Shown: one piece after another, positions 36,869 to 48,771 of the stretch | How the letters are laid out: each line of letters begins with the position of its first letter | How positions within the stretch are numbered: the stretch's first letter is position 1 | Assembly: GCA_026874595.1 (NCBI GenBank) | Contig: CM049306.1 | Location: forward strand, 12,115,019 to 12,179,018 | Length of the DNA: 64,000 bases | Direction: 5' to 3' | Source: Sipunculus nudus | Taxonomy: Eukaryota; Annelida; Sipuncula; Golfingiida; Sipunculidae | Program-made: the position numbers and the translations under genes | Notes under the pieces: generated by a model | What the model saw: the letters and a program-made list of their open reading frames with translations, nothing else | The model's database searches: none | What the model was told of the DNA's origin: nothing

Positions 36869-37130
36869 CTAGTGTTTACACATGTATATAAACTTTTTTT
36901 TACACATGGTCATATCAACTAGTGTTTACACATGGTCATATCAACTAGTGTTTACAGATGGTCATATCAACTAGTTGTTACACATGGTCGTATCAACTAG
37001 TGTTTACAGATGGTCATATCAACTAGTTGTTACACATGGTCATATCAACTAGTGTTTACAGATGGTCATATCAACTGGTTGTTACACATGGTCATATCAA
37101 CTATTTTTTCAACATGGTCACATCAACTGA
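36869..37130. repeat. 26-bp minisatellite with 52-bp higher-order pattern
   Basis: About nine units of ACATGGTCATATCAACTAGT plus GTTT(AC) run from about 36899, with a degenerate start at 36869. Units 3-8 alternate between type A (AGTGTTTACAGATGG) and type B (AGTTGTTACACATGG). The period that best explains the core is therefore 52 bp. The last unit is degenerate (TTTTTCAACATGGTCACATC). Confidence 0.9.
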
Positions 37131-38123
37131 TATGTTGATGTGTGCAACTACTCTCAGTCTAGGACATTTTTTTTAATTTTTATTTTGAAAATTAAATATG
37201 TTTTATATATATAATGTATATTGTATTTTAACATATGATGAGGATAAATATCTCTTTATGACATACAAATCAACTGTCCTGAAATAAACAATAATATTTT
37301 TGAACACAAACCGACATGTTTGTTCATATTTACTATTATTAAGAAAATTGGAAAAATAAATATATTCTGTATAAAAGGATTAAAGGAATGTCTGGGAAAA
37401 CTAGGTAATTTTCTTATTATACGGATTTACTTATCGCATTTTTACCACTGTACATGTTTCTTTTTAAATTCTTAACAAAAATGCTTGTGACCTAACATTT
37501 AAAGTGGTGATAAAAACTTTACTTACAATACATTTTGCGGTTATCATACATGTAATTTACAACTTGTGCCATGTGACAAGCAGAGCTGTCACTCATAAAC
37601 TTATATCAAACACGAGGAATCAATATAAAGTTCAAAGTGAAATTTAATTGGATATATATGACACTTATTTGTAAATATTTGTGAAGTATTACCCGGACTG
37701 CAGGATCAATGTCCATGATTATTTAAAACACTGACATTTCAAATTATATCGGTCTGAAACCTGCAGTACACGTGATCAGCTTCGATTGTCCGTATGTATC
37801 CTTTCTCAAATATATACATATTCAAAGTTGTGACGGAACCATGTTTAAATTATGACTTAAAATGGAGCATTATGTCTTTATTTCAACCTTCTGTTTTGGC
37901 GTATATCTGAGCTGTACGCTTAATTAACGTTAAAATTTTTTGACCTTGTCAGACCTTTATAACGAAAATTGATTATAGCGGTGAGAAATGTTATGCGTCA
38001 CATAAGGTTTAACGAGGCGTGGGTCATGCATGGCCATGATTGACACACGCCAAGTAAAACTGGGGTATAACCAATACTTTAGTGCCTTCACGTGTAAAAT
38101 TTACTGTCACAACTGGAACAAAA
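37131..38123. other. AT-rich DNA, nothing recognised
   Basis: No gene or repeat was recognised between the 26-bp array and the transposon-like element that follows. Confidence 0.45.
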
Positions 38124-38125
38124 TA

Positions 38126-39235
38126 CAGTCGAGCCCACTTTGTGTCATATCGGTTAATAGAAAATTCCGTTTATTGTCACATAAATCTGAAATCCCAAAC
38201 CATTTCCTATATAAAAAATTGTAAACTGACCGTTTAATATCATGGAATATTGTCATAATCCCGCTTATTGTCATGCTTGGAACCCTACGCAATGATACCA
38301 GATCGCAGTTAATATCACATCAGGCGCTGACACGGCGATCAACGAGGCCATGAGCCTGTAATCGGTCAGGCGTATCAAACACTCGCATCTCCCACCTGTG
38401 TGCGGCAGGCAATGCAGTGATGCATGCAGGTCACTCCCCGTCACTTAGCTAATTTTCGTCCTAAGATACCACGGTAATCCACATCACTGCGTTTCTTCGT
38501 ACGTTAACAAGTGCAAGTTTGCCATCACACGTCAAACATATTGACCTCCATGCTTTTGCAAGGCCTCGGTTTACACCTCGGTGACGTTTCGCAGAGATGA
38601 TATGAAGCACGAGCTCTAAACGTTGCTTACGCCGGAAATCCCCTTTTAGGGTCCACGAAAAGCTGGAGGATTTGTTAGCACTGGAGGAGATCGAGATACC
38701 CGGTCCAAAACCTCAATCGAAACTTCAGAAATTTGACAATGGCATGACGATGCCCGCTCCCCAAACAATCCTGTCATAAAGACGATCATGGAAGTTTGAG
38801 TCATTAATAAGATATCCAGAAAATAAGGCGCAATAGTCGGGGAAATAATTATCTAGTAAAACAGTTTGCCTACGCATAACGTTATAACCGTGCCGCATAT
38901 TTCCAGACATTTGACCTCATGACCCAGACGCTCGCTGCGACTCTTTCTGTTGGCAAGTCGGATTTTGTCAGATATTGCAGCATGCGGCGCAAAACATTCA
39001 GGAAATAAATTGTCAGGTGCGCATAAACGTAATTTGATATGCCGTTGTGCAATAAAAATATTCATAAACGATTCTGTTCCCTTTTTATTGACGATTTATT
39101 TAATATAATTTGAGATATAATGCTTCTTCTATGACTCAAAAAGACATCGATGTTGAAGCCCGCATAATGTCACAACCCGGTTATTATCATAATTTATGCA
39201 TACACCACCTACATGACAATAAGCGGGCTTGACTG
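38126..39235. mobile_element. Non-autonomous pogo/Tigger-like DNA transposon
   Basis: The left end CAGTCGAGCCCACTTTGTG (from 38126) and the reverse complement of the right end, CAGTCAAGCCCGCTTATTG (from 39235), match at 22 of the first 28 positions. A TA dinucleotide lies directly outside each end (38124-38125 and 39236-39237). Known: TA target sites and CAG...CTG ends are typical of the pogo/Tigger branch of Tc1/mariner. Sub-terminal motifs of type CCGYTTATTGTCAT recur near 38170, 38230, 38260, 39155 and 39175, some inverted. CCCGCTTATTGTCATG at 38260-38275 is the exact reverse complement of 39212-39227. The 1.1-kb interior has only short frames and no recognisable DDE transposase, so the element is probably non-mobile by itself. 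Confidence 0.65.
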
Positions 39236-39285
39236 TATATCATTAAGAATATAAGTTAATTAAAAATATCATTTAACCAGAATAC

Positions 39286-40461
39286 GGGTAGTCGACAAGC
39301 GACTACGTGTATCCGCCGAAATCAGAGTGGGAGGGGTGGAGTGAGGCATGGATTGAGTGGCATGGGGAAAGAGAGTGAGGTGTGTTGCATATTAGCATGG
39401 ATGACTGCAGCCGAAATGTGTATGAAGGTGGCGCCACCTGTCATAAAATCAAGAATGCTGTCCAGGATGTATACACATGTAAAATTTTAGGTGGATAAGT
39501 CCAACCAATGCAGAGATATGAGTGATTTTATTCCAAGGCAGACAAACAGACGGACGCTGTTCAAAATGGTTGCAGATGGCGCGACCAGTTTTGCCTATGA
39601 TAAAGAGCTCTGTGAGATCTATACACATACAAAATTTTGTCCCAAATGGTCAAACGGTTCCCGAGATATAAGCTTGGATGTCTGCAGCGTAAATGTGAAT
39701 GTAGGTGGCGCCACCTGTCATAGCATCAAGAACGCTATCCATGATGTCTAAAAATGCAAAATTATAGGCAGATAAGTCAAACCACTGCCGAGATATGAGT
39801 GATTTTATCACACGACAGACAAACAGACGGACGCTGTGCAAATATGGTTGCAGGTGGCGCCACCAGTTTTGCTATTTAAAAGAGCGATGTGAGATCTATA
39901 CACATGGAAAATATTGGCCCAATCGGTCAAGCGGTTCCCGAGTTATGAGCTTGGATGTCTGCAGCGTAAACGTGAATGTAGGTGGCGCCACCTGTCAAAA
40001 AAAATCTAGAAAGCTGTCCAGGATGTATATGCATGCCAAATTTCAGGTGATTTAGTCAAACCACTGCAGAGATATGAGTAATTTTAACCCAAGGCAGACG
40101 AACAGATGGACACTGTGCAAACATGGTTGCAGGTGGCGCTGCCATTTTTTGTGTATGTTATAAAGCTATCCAAGGGCTACATTTGTAACAAAATGTTTTC
40201 TTGATGGGTCAAACGGTTCCCAAGATATATGGGTTTATGTGTGGAAACAGACGCACAAATGGACGCAAAGCGCAGAGGAAAGGTCAGAGGTCAAAACAAA
40301 ATCGGGGCGCAGCAGTTCACATGTGACCCGAACATAATCCCGGGTTTCGTAAAAATTCCGCCCTGCGGTTACGGAGGAGTTCTCCGGACACCTTCGCGGC
40401 GGCGGCGGTGGGCTGAAAACATAGTATCCGGCGGATACAATTAGTTTGTGAGTGACTACCC
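39286..40461. mobile_element. TIR-bounded element filled with 277-bp tandem repeats
   Basis: The left end reads GGGTAGTC, 15 bp, GTATCCGCCG (39286-39318). The reverse complement of the right end (40461-40429) reads GGGTAGTC, 15 bp, GTATCCGCCG, giving 24 matches in 33 positions. Inside are three 277-bp tandem units. No target-site duplication is clear and no transposase frame is present. Its architecture resembles inverted-repeat elements with internal tandem repeats, known to seed satellite DNA in insects and bivalves. The superfamily is not assigned. Confidence 0.6.
39394..40228. repeat. 277-bp tandem repeat, about three units
   Basis: AGCWTGGATG starts units at 39394, 39671 and 39948, and GGTGGCGCCA recurs at 39427, 39704 and 39981, all exactly 277 bp apart. 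Each unit also holds a second palindrome-like site (39575, 39853, 40132). The two halves of a unit resemble each other around TATACACATRYAAAATTTT and GAGATATRAG, so the unit is an old dimer of about 148 + 129 bp. Frames within it are short and shifted by indels. Confidence 0.85.
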
Positions 40462-40586
40462 AAAAGAGTCTCCATTATGGTGTAAAAAGTATTGACAACT
40501 AAATGAACTTTTTATTTATAAAATATCAGCGCATTTTTTAATTCTAAAAATCTATACATTGACTGTAACCCGATATCAGTCGAAAG

Positions 40587-40589
<3 letters not shown>

Positions 40590-40641
<52 letters not shown>

Positions 40642-40654
40642 ATATATATATCTG

Positions 40655-40685
<31 letters not shown>

Positions 40686-40686
40686 C
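40590..40686. repeat. Compound (TA)n microsatellite
   Basis: Three TA runs with phase flips (ATATTATA) and two TCTG interruptions. It is palindromic overall. Confidence 0.95.
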
Positions 40687-43600
40687 TGTAATTTGTAGGT
40701 ATTACAACGATGTTTTGTATAAACCAATATGTATGTCTGTGTGCGTGAAAATTATTCTCTCTAGTGGTGTGCCTTTGTCTAAATGGACATAATAGTTTCA
40801 TTAATCAAACTTTACTGCTGTATATAAACCTTTTTAATGAAAGGTTAAGAGCTACAGACAAAGAATGCAAAGAGTTTTTCCTATATTTTTGTAAATACGA
40901 CACTGGGCAATTAAGGATATAGCTGCAGACCTTACTTTTTATCTGCAGTCTTACGTTGGACAAAACAAATATATTGCATCCATTAACAGATAAGTGTAAA
41001 TAATTCACCGGTAATGATCATTTGTACTATAAGTATGAACCTGGTAAAAACATTTGCTTTTGAACATTTCTCATCAGCGGTCATTAATGACATGCTTTGT
41101 ACAATATTCATGTTTATGATTGTTAAATTCTCCTAATCATTGCTCTCCCAAATGCTAAAAATTATTACAAACAATGTTTTCTAAGATAATAAATCAAATA
41201 CATGCATGGTTCGTGTACATTTTATGTACGTGTTCCAGTCAGTCATACAACTGTATCGATGACATACCTAACGCTCTGGTCTCTATAGTAAACATCCCAA
41301 TTTGAAAAACAACTGAAAACCCTGAAAGGTGGAAATGCCTGGTGCAGAATTTAAAAGTAACAGTTGTTAACTAGCAGTTGTAAATTCAGGTTAACTGAAC
41401 CATTAACGCACTGAAAATAAGAACCAACCTTTTAAATTTGTTATTTTAAGAAATGAATAACGGTAATGTCAAAGGATAAGATTTTACCACATCATCTTCG
41501 TCACGGATTTTTACCCACTTGACACGGGCCGATTGATCACGAATCACAACGATTTATACATCGTGCTCATTAGTTGTAAAATTCGTCGAAGACAGAACGG
41601 GGCTGAGCTTATTTAAAGGTCCAAACTTAGACAACAAGTTATGTTTTCCTTCAGTAACTTATATGGATAAATCAAACATTTACAACTATTATGCCTTTTT
41701 CATCGAAAATCATGACGTGTTCACATTGATTAACCAGCCATGTCCCTGCGTAGGTTACGAGGACAATTTCGGTTATTTATAGGTATGAACCAAATGACAT
41801 GCCGGAAATACCTATTCCATAGAAGAAGTAATATCATCACTCAGAAAGAACCATTTGGAAATCGTGGGACCGGTTGACTTATAAAGCGGCGTCATGCACG
41901 TTATGCATTTGTTGATGACAGGTAAAGCTTGATCTTGATCATGGATCTCTTAAGATCGAAGGGTTGACCAAGCAATTTAAAAAATGCCAGTAAATTGTTC
42001 TGATGAATGCATAGATTGCATGTCTTTAACTTTTTTTAATAATCTTTACCACCCTAAAGGATCGCTTTCGGGAACCTCATCCCTCTTCCCACTTGGAAGG
42101 TAAATGATCCTTGATAAATGAATGAAAAGAAAGTCAATGACACGTTTTATATAAATCATTTGTAGTGACATCTCATGCAAAGCTTGCTTGATTTAACAAT
42201 ACATGTCTATTGATCGATAAGTAGAATCAGATGACTATTGATGACTCCGGCAGGAGTCAGTTCGAAATAATAGAAAACCATCTTAAAGCAAGCATATATT
42301 AGGTATACATGAAAAACAGTGTTCTCTCCTGGAAATATAAAAGTTTCTGCCAAATTTTCGTTCTGAAATGCCTTAACTCAGCTAAAATAAACTTGCAACG
42401 TGTGCGATCAATGGTGCGAAAGAAACTGTTACATGTGGAAATAAAGGGGAAAAAACTCTTTACGAAACCTAAAGTCGAGCACTGCTATTTGGTATTAAGC
42501 ATATAGTATTCTGTTTCACATATTGCTATAGGAAAGAAAAAGAAAGGGTCCCTGCATGAAACACATATGTGCCGAATGTCGTTAAAAAACGGATCTCAAT
42601 ATTTGCTGTGAAAAGTTGCAGAAATAAATGGATCAAAACGTGAATAGGTACGTAAATATTGGGGGTGGGGGTCATCTGCGAAAGAAAGTTACCTAATTTC
42701 AGACTGCCATTTTAAGTTTTGTCCACTGTCCTTCTCTTAATATATACAACTCAAAATTTCTTTACAAAGGCCGGTAATAAAACTTCCATCACTTAGACTA
42801 TACTGTCATTAGGTAAAATATCAACAAAAATACCAGAGATTATTGCTTGAGACAATTATGAAAACAACGATACTGCAAGCCTTCACGATTAGTTCATTCA
42901 GTTGATCGCAGATGGCGCCACTGGATGATCACCTTTATTCCATGATAGTTCAAAATTTGCTGCGCAGACGGACTTTATAGAGAGGGGTCTGCTCTTTAAT
43001 CCACAGTCATTTGGCACCAAAAAACAGGTTAAATGTGGGGAAAATCAAGTAAATGTACTTGTTACGTTGGCCAAATGAATAAAAATAATAAATGTAAATA
43101 AACTGATTGGATGTTGAATTGAGTGTGGTGTGTTTCCTTCAAGATTAATTATTTTTTTCAACTACATAGGCCTACATTTATTAACTATTCCAGTGTATTT
43201 TATGTATGTTAGTGTATTTCACTCCTGACAGAAGTAATCTCCATTTGAAAGGATTCAGAATACATGTGATATGAACAGCCTTTTTAAAGTTAATTCTCGA
43301 TAGTATTATATGCGTTAGTTTAAAATAGAAAATGTATTTTAATCACATTACCAGACCATCACTTTGGTATGAATATATTTCAAATCTAGTAATTTAGGTA
43401 TATTAATTTATGTGATTAGGGCATAGAAAAGAGCAATAATGTTTACTTTATATGAACAATTACATATCCAATTATTATTTATTACCATTTATACAAAAGA
43501 ACACTATCGAGTAAATATTTAACCATTCATTACCGGAGTAAACAGTGTTTTGGTAAAACATTGATGTGATGTTTCTTACATCTGCCTATCAGTGTCGGTA

Positions 43601-45590
43601 TCAGTGTGTCTGCAAAATATGTGTTGTGTGTATGTGACTGCAAGATATAGTGTTAATTGGATGTAGAATAAGACTGAAACCAAGATATTCTTTAAAAAAA
43701 TATTTGGGATCAATTAAAAAAGAATGGAGCGGAGTCGAGCGTGATAAATATATCACTATACCCCATTTATAGACTTTTTATTCGCATGCGGCTAATTTTT
43801 ATCAGCACAGGTAACCAGGCTGAAAATAACTACGATGCCATAATTCATAGATATAAAAATAGTTTTTATATAAGTTATAGCACAACAGTCTAGAGTGCGA
43901 CATTTTGTTATGGGTTAACAAATCTATATCTGAGCTGCTACCGTTGGGGACGGCACGGTTTCATTCCTCCATAATACTACCTAAAATGAAATTTGCTAAC
44001 TGACCAACAAAAGAAGTAATACCTGCCAATCTTAAATGAAATATGAAAACAGTTTTCATCAGCTTATCTTTGTGAACTCCTGTATTACAAAGTTTATAAA
44101 TTTATAAATGACAGGACAAAAAATTGTGAATGCTTTCAGGAAATAGCTGTCTGATAAGTTTTTTGTGCATTTATACCAATTATTTTAGTTCCCACTAATG
44201 ATTAAACAATATTATTATTCAGGAATAAAAGAGGGTACATGCATCTCAGCTAAAATTGTCATGCTATTCATTTATTTTTGCACCCATGTGCGGTGTTGTT
44301 CAGCCGGTTTTAAAAAAACCTTTCTATTGCTGTAAGATCATGACATGTACAGTGACAATAAGGACACTGGTAACGATAAAAATCGTTTAATGATGACAAA
44401 ACCCTGGAAAGTAGTAATCTTTATTAATATTCTTAACCTTAATAACATTAAACTTACTTATATTTGCCTGATATAGTGATTGAATCAGATGATCAGACGC
44501 AGAGTTTCCTGCAGAGTAATGACCAGTTCCGGAACACAGAATACACCGGAAGTGATGAAGTATCGCTACAATGTATACTTAATGAAATCTAACAAGACTT
44601 ATTGATGCGAGTGAATGCATTATTGATTCGTGCTACGTAACGACACTTTATTATACAAAACTTCCTTTTAATTCTGTGACTCCTTCAGAATATACAAAAA
44701 TAGTCTTTTAATTACTTAACTGAACACCTAGACCTATGTGTTTTCTAACACTAGATCAATAGATCTAAAATCCAATAATGTTAATAATCGTAATCATATA
44801 GTTTTGCGGGTTAACTTTTACATGTGGTTTACGCTTTTCGTGCATTTATAATTACAACAACCGTTTTAATACTTTCGTCAGTTCAGTCTTGAGTATTGTT
44901 CCTGTGTTATCGTCCGTTTTTCTGGTCAATGGATGTATTTAGCTAGCTTATTTCATCGCTTCTTTTGATTATTCGCTAAGAGATTTTTAATTATCTGTAA
45001 TTGCCAATTATTGCCCCAGCAGGCTCGCAGAAAATGGAGGTGATCTATACTCGTTAAGAAAATGGATTCCTACGTTAAAGGAATTCGCTTCTCGGGACAA
45101 TGCTCGCCTAATGAATCTACTATAAATAAGGAGATTAAGCAAGTTTTCATTCATTATAATCAAGACATTTCTGATTGCATGCGTTCTTCTCGTGTCGTGA
45201 AATGTCTCGAATTCTAATGAACAGTCACAGGCTATTAATAAACGCAACCAGGCTACTGTAGAACAGCAGGAAATCGCATTGTGAAAATTGAATGTGAAGT
45301 TTGTAAAAACTTATTAAATGGAAAAATAGAGAATTAAATTTCTGATTTGGGCCAGCAAGGGACACATTTGTGTTTCGCAGTGTCTGCAGGATCTCACACA
45401 TTTCTTCTTTGAATGCAGAGTCCATTACGTTAGTTTTATCACACTGAGTGTATACGTGCAATTCTGACACCCTGATATTACAGGCCTTCCAAATTTTAGC
45501 GTCTGTGCCTTAATGTTTCCTTTGCAAAAATCAATTTTCTATATAAGGTTAGGTTTAAACTTCCTTCGTTCTTCTTTGTTTGAGAGTTTA
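40687..45590. other. AT-rich intergenic DNA, nothing recognised
   Basis: No gene was recognised. At 42.9 kb, GCAGATGGCGCCACTGG resembles the palindromic core of the 277-bp repeat, as an isolated trace. Confidence 0.4.
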
Positions 45591-45621
<31 letters not shown>

Positions 45622-45630
45622 GAGAGAGAG
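45591..45630. repeat. (TG)n followed by (GA)n
   Basis: (TG)14 at 45591-45618 runs into GAGGGAGAGAGAG. Confidence 0.9.
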
Positions 45631-48515
45631 ATTTATAAGAATACGTTCGGACGTTTATCTTTTTTTCACACTATAGTCCGTTTCACCACCTGCTGTCCAC
45701 CTGTTTTTTGTAGCTGATTTTCTTAAAAAGTTTATATTTTTAATAATTTCCAAGAAAACATCATATGGAAGTGACAACCTAATATAGCAATTAAGTATTT
45801 TATAAAAAATCCCCTGTTTATATTTTACAACATTATAGTCTCTTCACCATGATCTGGCAGATTATGATGTGTTCCTCCATAAGTAGCCATCTTTGTTTTA
45901 GCTGGTTATATTTTTAGAATGTTTACATGAGATCATCTAATCAGCAGCTGTCAGTGGAGGCTGTTTTTGCATGTGACCAATGACCTTGACCGCCATAAGT
46001 TGATCTGATATGTTGTAAAATGTAGACTGATTTCTCATATTTTCAAATAATTCTGTTTCTTAAATAAGGTGGAAGGTAGGTATTTATTTCTCTTGTTTAA
46101 AATTAGGTCCTTTAATCCTCTACTCTCTACAAAAATTGTTTCCCTTGGAATGTTACTAATAAAAATTTTCATAGCAAAAAACAGGTGGACATATGGGGAT
46201 GAAACAGACTATAGTAAAAGAATGTATACCGGAAAATTAATTTCAGAGCAAAATTTGTATACAGACGGATGAACGGACGGAAAATGGACTAACAGAAGAG
46301 CTCAGAACACCATTATGAGCTTTACGGACGTGACTTTACAAATCAATTTCCAAGTTACCACATGGGTTAAAATTCAGTCATCAAAAAAATTAACAAAAGG
46401 TTCTCCAAAAAGAGAAAAATGGCGAAAGGCTGCCTGAATAAGTAATAATATATAAGCATAAACGTAATGTAAAGTAGGCTTGTAAATAATCATATACTTA
46501 TGCTATACCTTTAACCGTCTGACCTCTGCAAAAATTACCGGGAGTCCAAATACCCAGTATTAGACAGAAACTAGATGTCTCCGTATTAAGATCCAAAGTG
46601 GTTTAATATGAAAAGATTTAACAGAAGAAAAGGTGTTAGATTTTTCGCTTGGACTGTTACGGCTTTAAAACCATATCTACAACTAGCTAAACTATGACCT
46701 GTATTTCAAACTTAACTTTTCAAAACACACCCTGCAAAGAGCATATTAAAATGTAAGACAGAACCATAAAGCCACTGACTGAAACGTCCTGCATCCCCTT
46801 GAAAGGCCAGAAAGCAAATGGAAAACCACCTACTTTAAAACTCCTTTATCCCTTTTCCAAGAACGATGGATCCAGTTAACTGCTGTTTGAGATAAGTATA
46901 GAGGACGAATCGTGATATTGTTCCAGGATAATTTATGAATGAATAAAATCGTCTGCTCAAACAAAGGATTACATTACGAACTATATGCACACAGTCCAAG
47001 ATTTGGTCAACTGAGACAAACAGAGCATTCAGAGAAAAAATATGGTGAGGCCTGTAATTACCTAGAACTGTGATCAAGGTCTAGGAGCTCATTAAATCAG
47101 TGAAAGCTTAATGAAAGTGCTTTCATCTCAATAAATTTCACCGGATCCTTGTCAATAAACGTAAATGAGACAAAGATGGTCGTGTAATTGAAATTACAAG
47201 CCTCTTTTCACTGTTGTTGGTTTTGTGATGGGAGAATAACGGTTAGTGGGCTCTAGCCTGTTAATTAAAGGTAAGCCGGGTTTAAATACTTAAAGGGATG
47301 AAGTAGAGACGTCACACTTAGTAGAGACAAGATACCATCGTCAAGTCTTAAGAGTAAAGCAAATGGAAAAGAGACAAAAATTTAAAAACAGACCGCTGTC
47401 CTTGAGTTGGACTTCTAACACGTAGTATAATAGTAAAAATTGTAAAAGGACCATACTAGCAGATTAACAAACCAAAGACGCAAAAAAAGTAAAGAAACAA
47501 ACAAAGAAAGAGCACCAAAAAACATAGACAAACACAAAACAAACGAACTAAAACATACAAACACAAACAAAACATACTAACTCAAAAACGAGCAATGCAA
47601 AACATGACACGGCCCATGGTAGAAATGTTTACCCTCATAATGCAATGATATACTTTTATATATTACTTTAAAGCAGATTTAATAGTTTTATACAATTTTA
47701 AAAGAAGCTTGATAAAATGGAAGTATATCACTGACTTCACTCCTTGAAAGATTACATGTAATAATGAGTGAATTCTTTAACTGATGATATGGAAGTTATT
47801 GTAAAAGTATGAATTACAGTCGTGAGCTCCCCTGACACCTTACGGCTTTTAGCCTGTACCTTTTGCGCATTATACTGGCGTTGCAGGTTAAACCTGCACT
47901 GAGGCGTCTAATGTACAGTAGTCCTATTATCACCCAATGGTGGTATATATACAAAGAGCTGGATGTTAACTGAAGCCTATATAATGCACATGACAATCTG
48001 ACCGTTTCAGTTTACACTTTTCGTCAGCCTTCATACAAAATAAAAAAGTAGGCCCTTTATTTTATAAATGCCAGTAATGTTATTTCATACAAGAAAAGAT
48101 GGTTGCGTGAGACAATACCTTACTAAAACAATATCCGACTTCTGTACCCCTAACACCCTGAGTTGCGTGGTGCCAGCTCGCGTGCAGACTCTCGTCCGGA
48201 AGATACTGCTGACAGAACACTTAACTTGACCCAGGAGTCAACTATGGTTAATATTTAAGGTCTCTCAACTTAGAACGGGGTCGGGTCAGGCGGCGCACCT
48301 TGTTCCAAGGTGGGGCAATATCAAAACAAAATACATGGAATTTTCATCATTTCAAGAAGGCACGGTTATGGTGACTTGTATACAAATAAATGTGGATTTT
48401 GGAAACGACCAAGGAAACTGAAGAACAGAATTTCAATGTCATCAAAAACGACCATATTATAAACATGTGAGAAAAAAACTTTCGCTCTCATTATTATCAT
48501 AGCATTTGAATGTTG

Positions 48516-48520
<5 letters not shown>
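45631..48520. other. Intergenic DNA with repeat traces
   Basis: 46.0-46.3 kb holds CAATGACCTTGACC and CAGACGGATGAACGGACGG, words typical of the dispersed families at 6 kb and 59 kb. 47.46-47.60 kb is an A-rich, ACAAA-type low-complexity stretch. No exon or RNA gene was recognised. Confidence 0.4.

Positions 48521-48564
<44 letters not shown>
48521..48564. repeat. (TA)n microsatellite, left flank of a short element
   Basis: A TA run of about 22 units ending at the inverted-repeat element. Confidence 0.95.
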
Positions 48565-48569
<5 letters not shown>

Positions 48570-48711
48570 ACGGAAACATTTTGTTCACGGAAAAATATTT
48601 GACCGATCCAGGATTCGATTATGTGGCGCACACGTCCGGCGTCCCAACCGCTTCGCTAGAAACGCAAGATTTACTAGCGAGACAGATCGGTCCACTTTTA
48701 TGTAACCCCGT

Positions 48712-48716
<5 letters not shown>
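48565..48716 (-). mobile_element. 152-bp inverted-repeat element with tRNA-like promoter boxes
   Basis: The ends are TTGTTACGG (48565-48573) and CCGTAACAA (48708-48716), with (TA)n immediately outside both. Read on the minus strand it contains TAGCGAAGCGG (48658-48648), a match to the pol III A box TRGCNNAGYGG type. TAATCGAATCC (48621-48611) follows, sharing the last eight bases of the B box GGTTCGANTCC. The A-to-B distance is 37 bp, as in tRNA genes. GGACCGATC and GATCGGTC flank the pair like an acceptor stem. This suggests a tRNA-derived sequence carried inside a MITE-like element, or a decayed SINE. Confidence 0.45.

Positions 48717-48769
<53 letters not shown>
48717..48769. repeat. (TA)n microsatellite, right flank of a short element
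   Basis: A TA run of about 26 units directly after the inverted-repeat element. Confidence 0.95.

Positions 48770-48771
<2 letters not shown>

Noticed and set aside
38725-39065. Short minus-strand frames inside the pogo-like element as transposase remnants
   Set aside because: I could not identify DDE or helix-turn-helix motifs in them, so they are not called.
40590-40686. IY-repeat open frames over TA tracts here and elsewhere
   Set aside because: They are pure microsatellite translations (Ile-Tyr repeats), not proteins.
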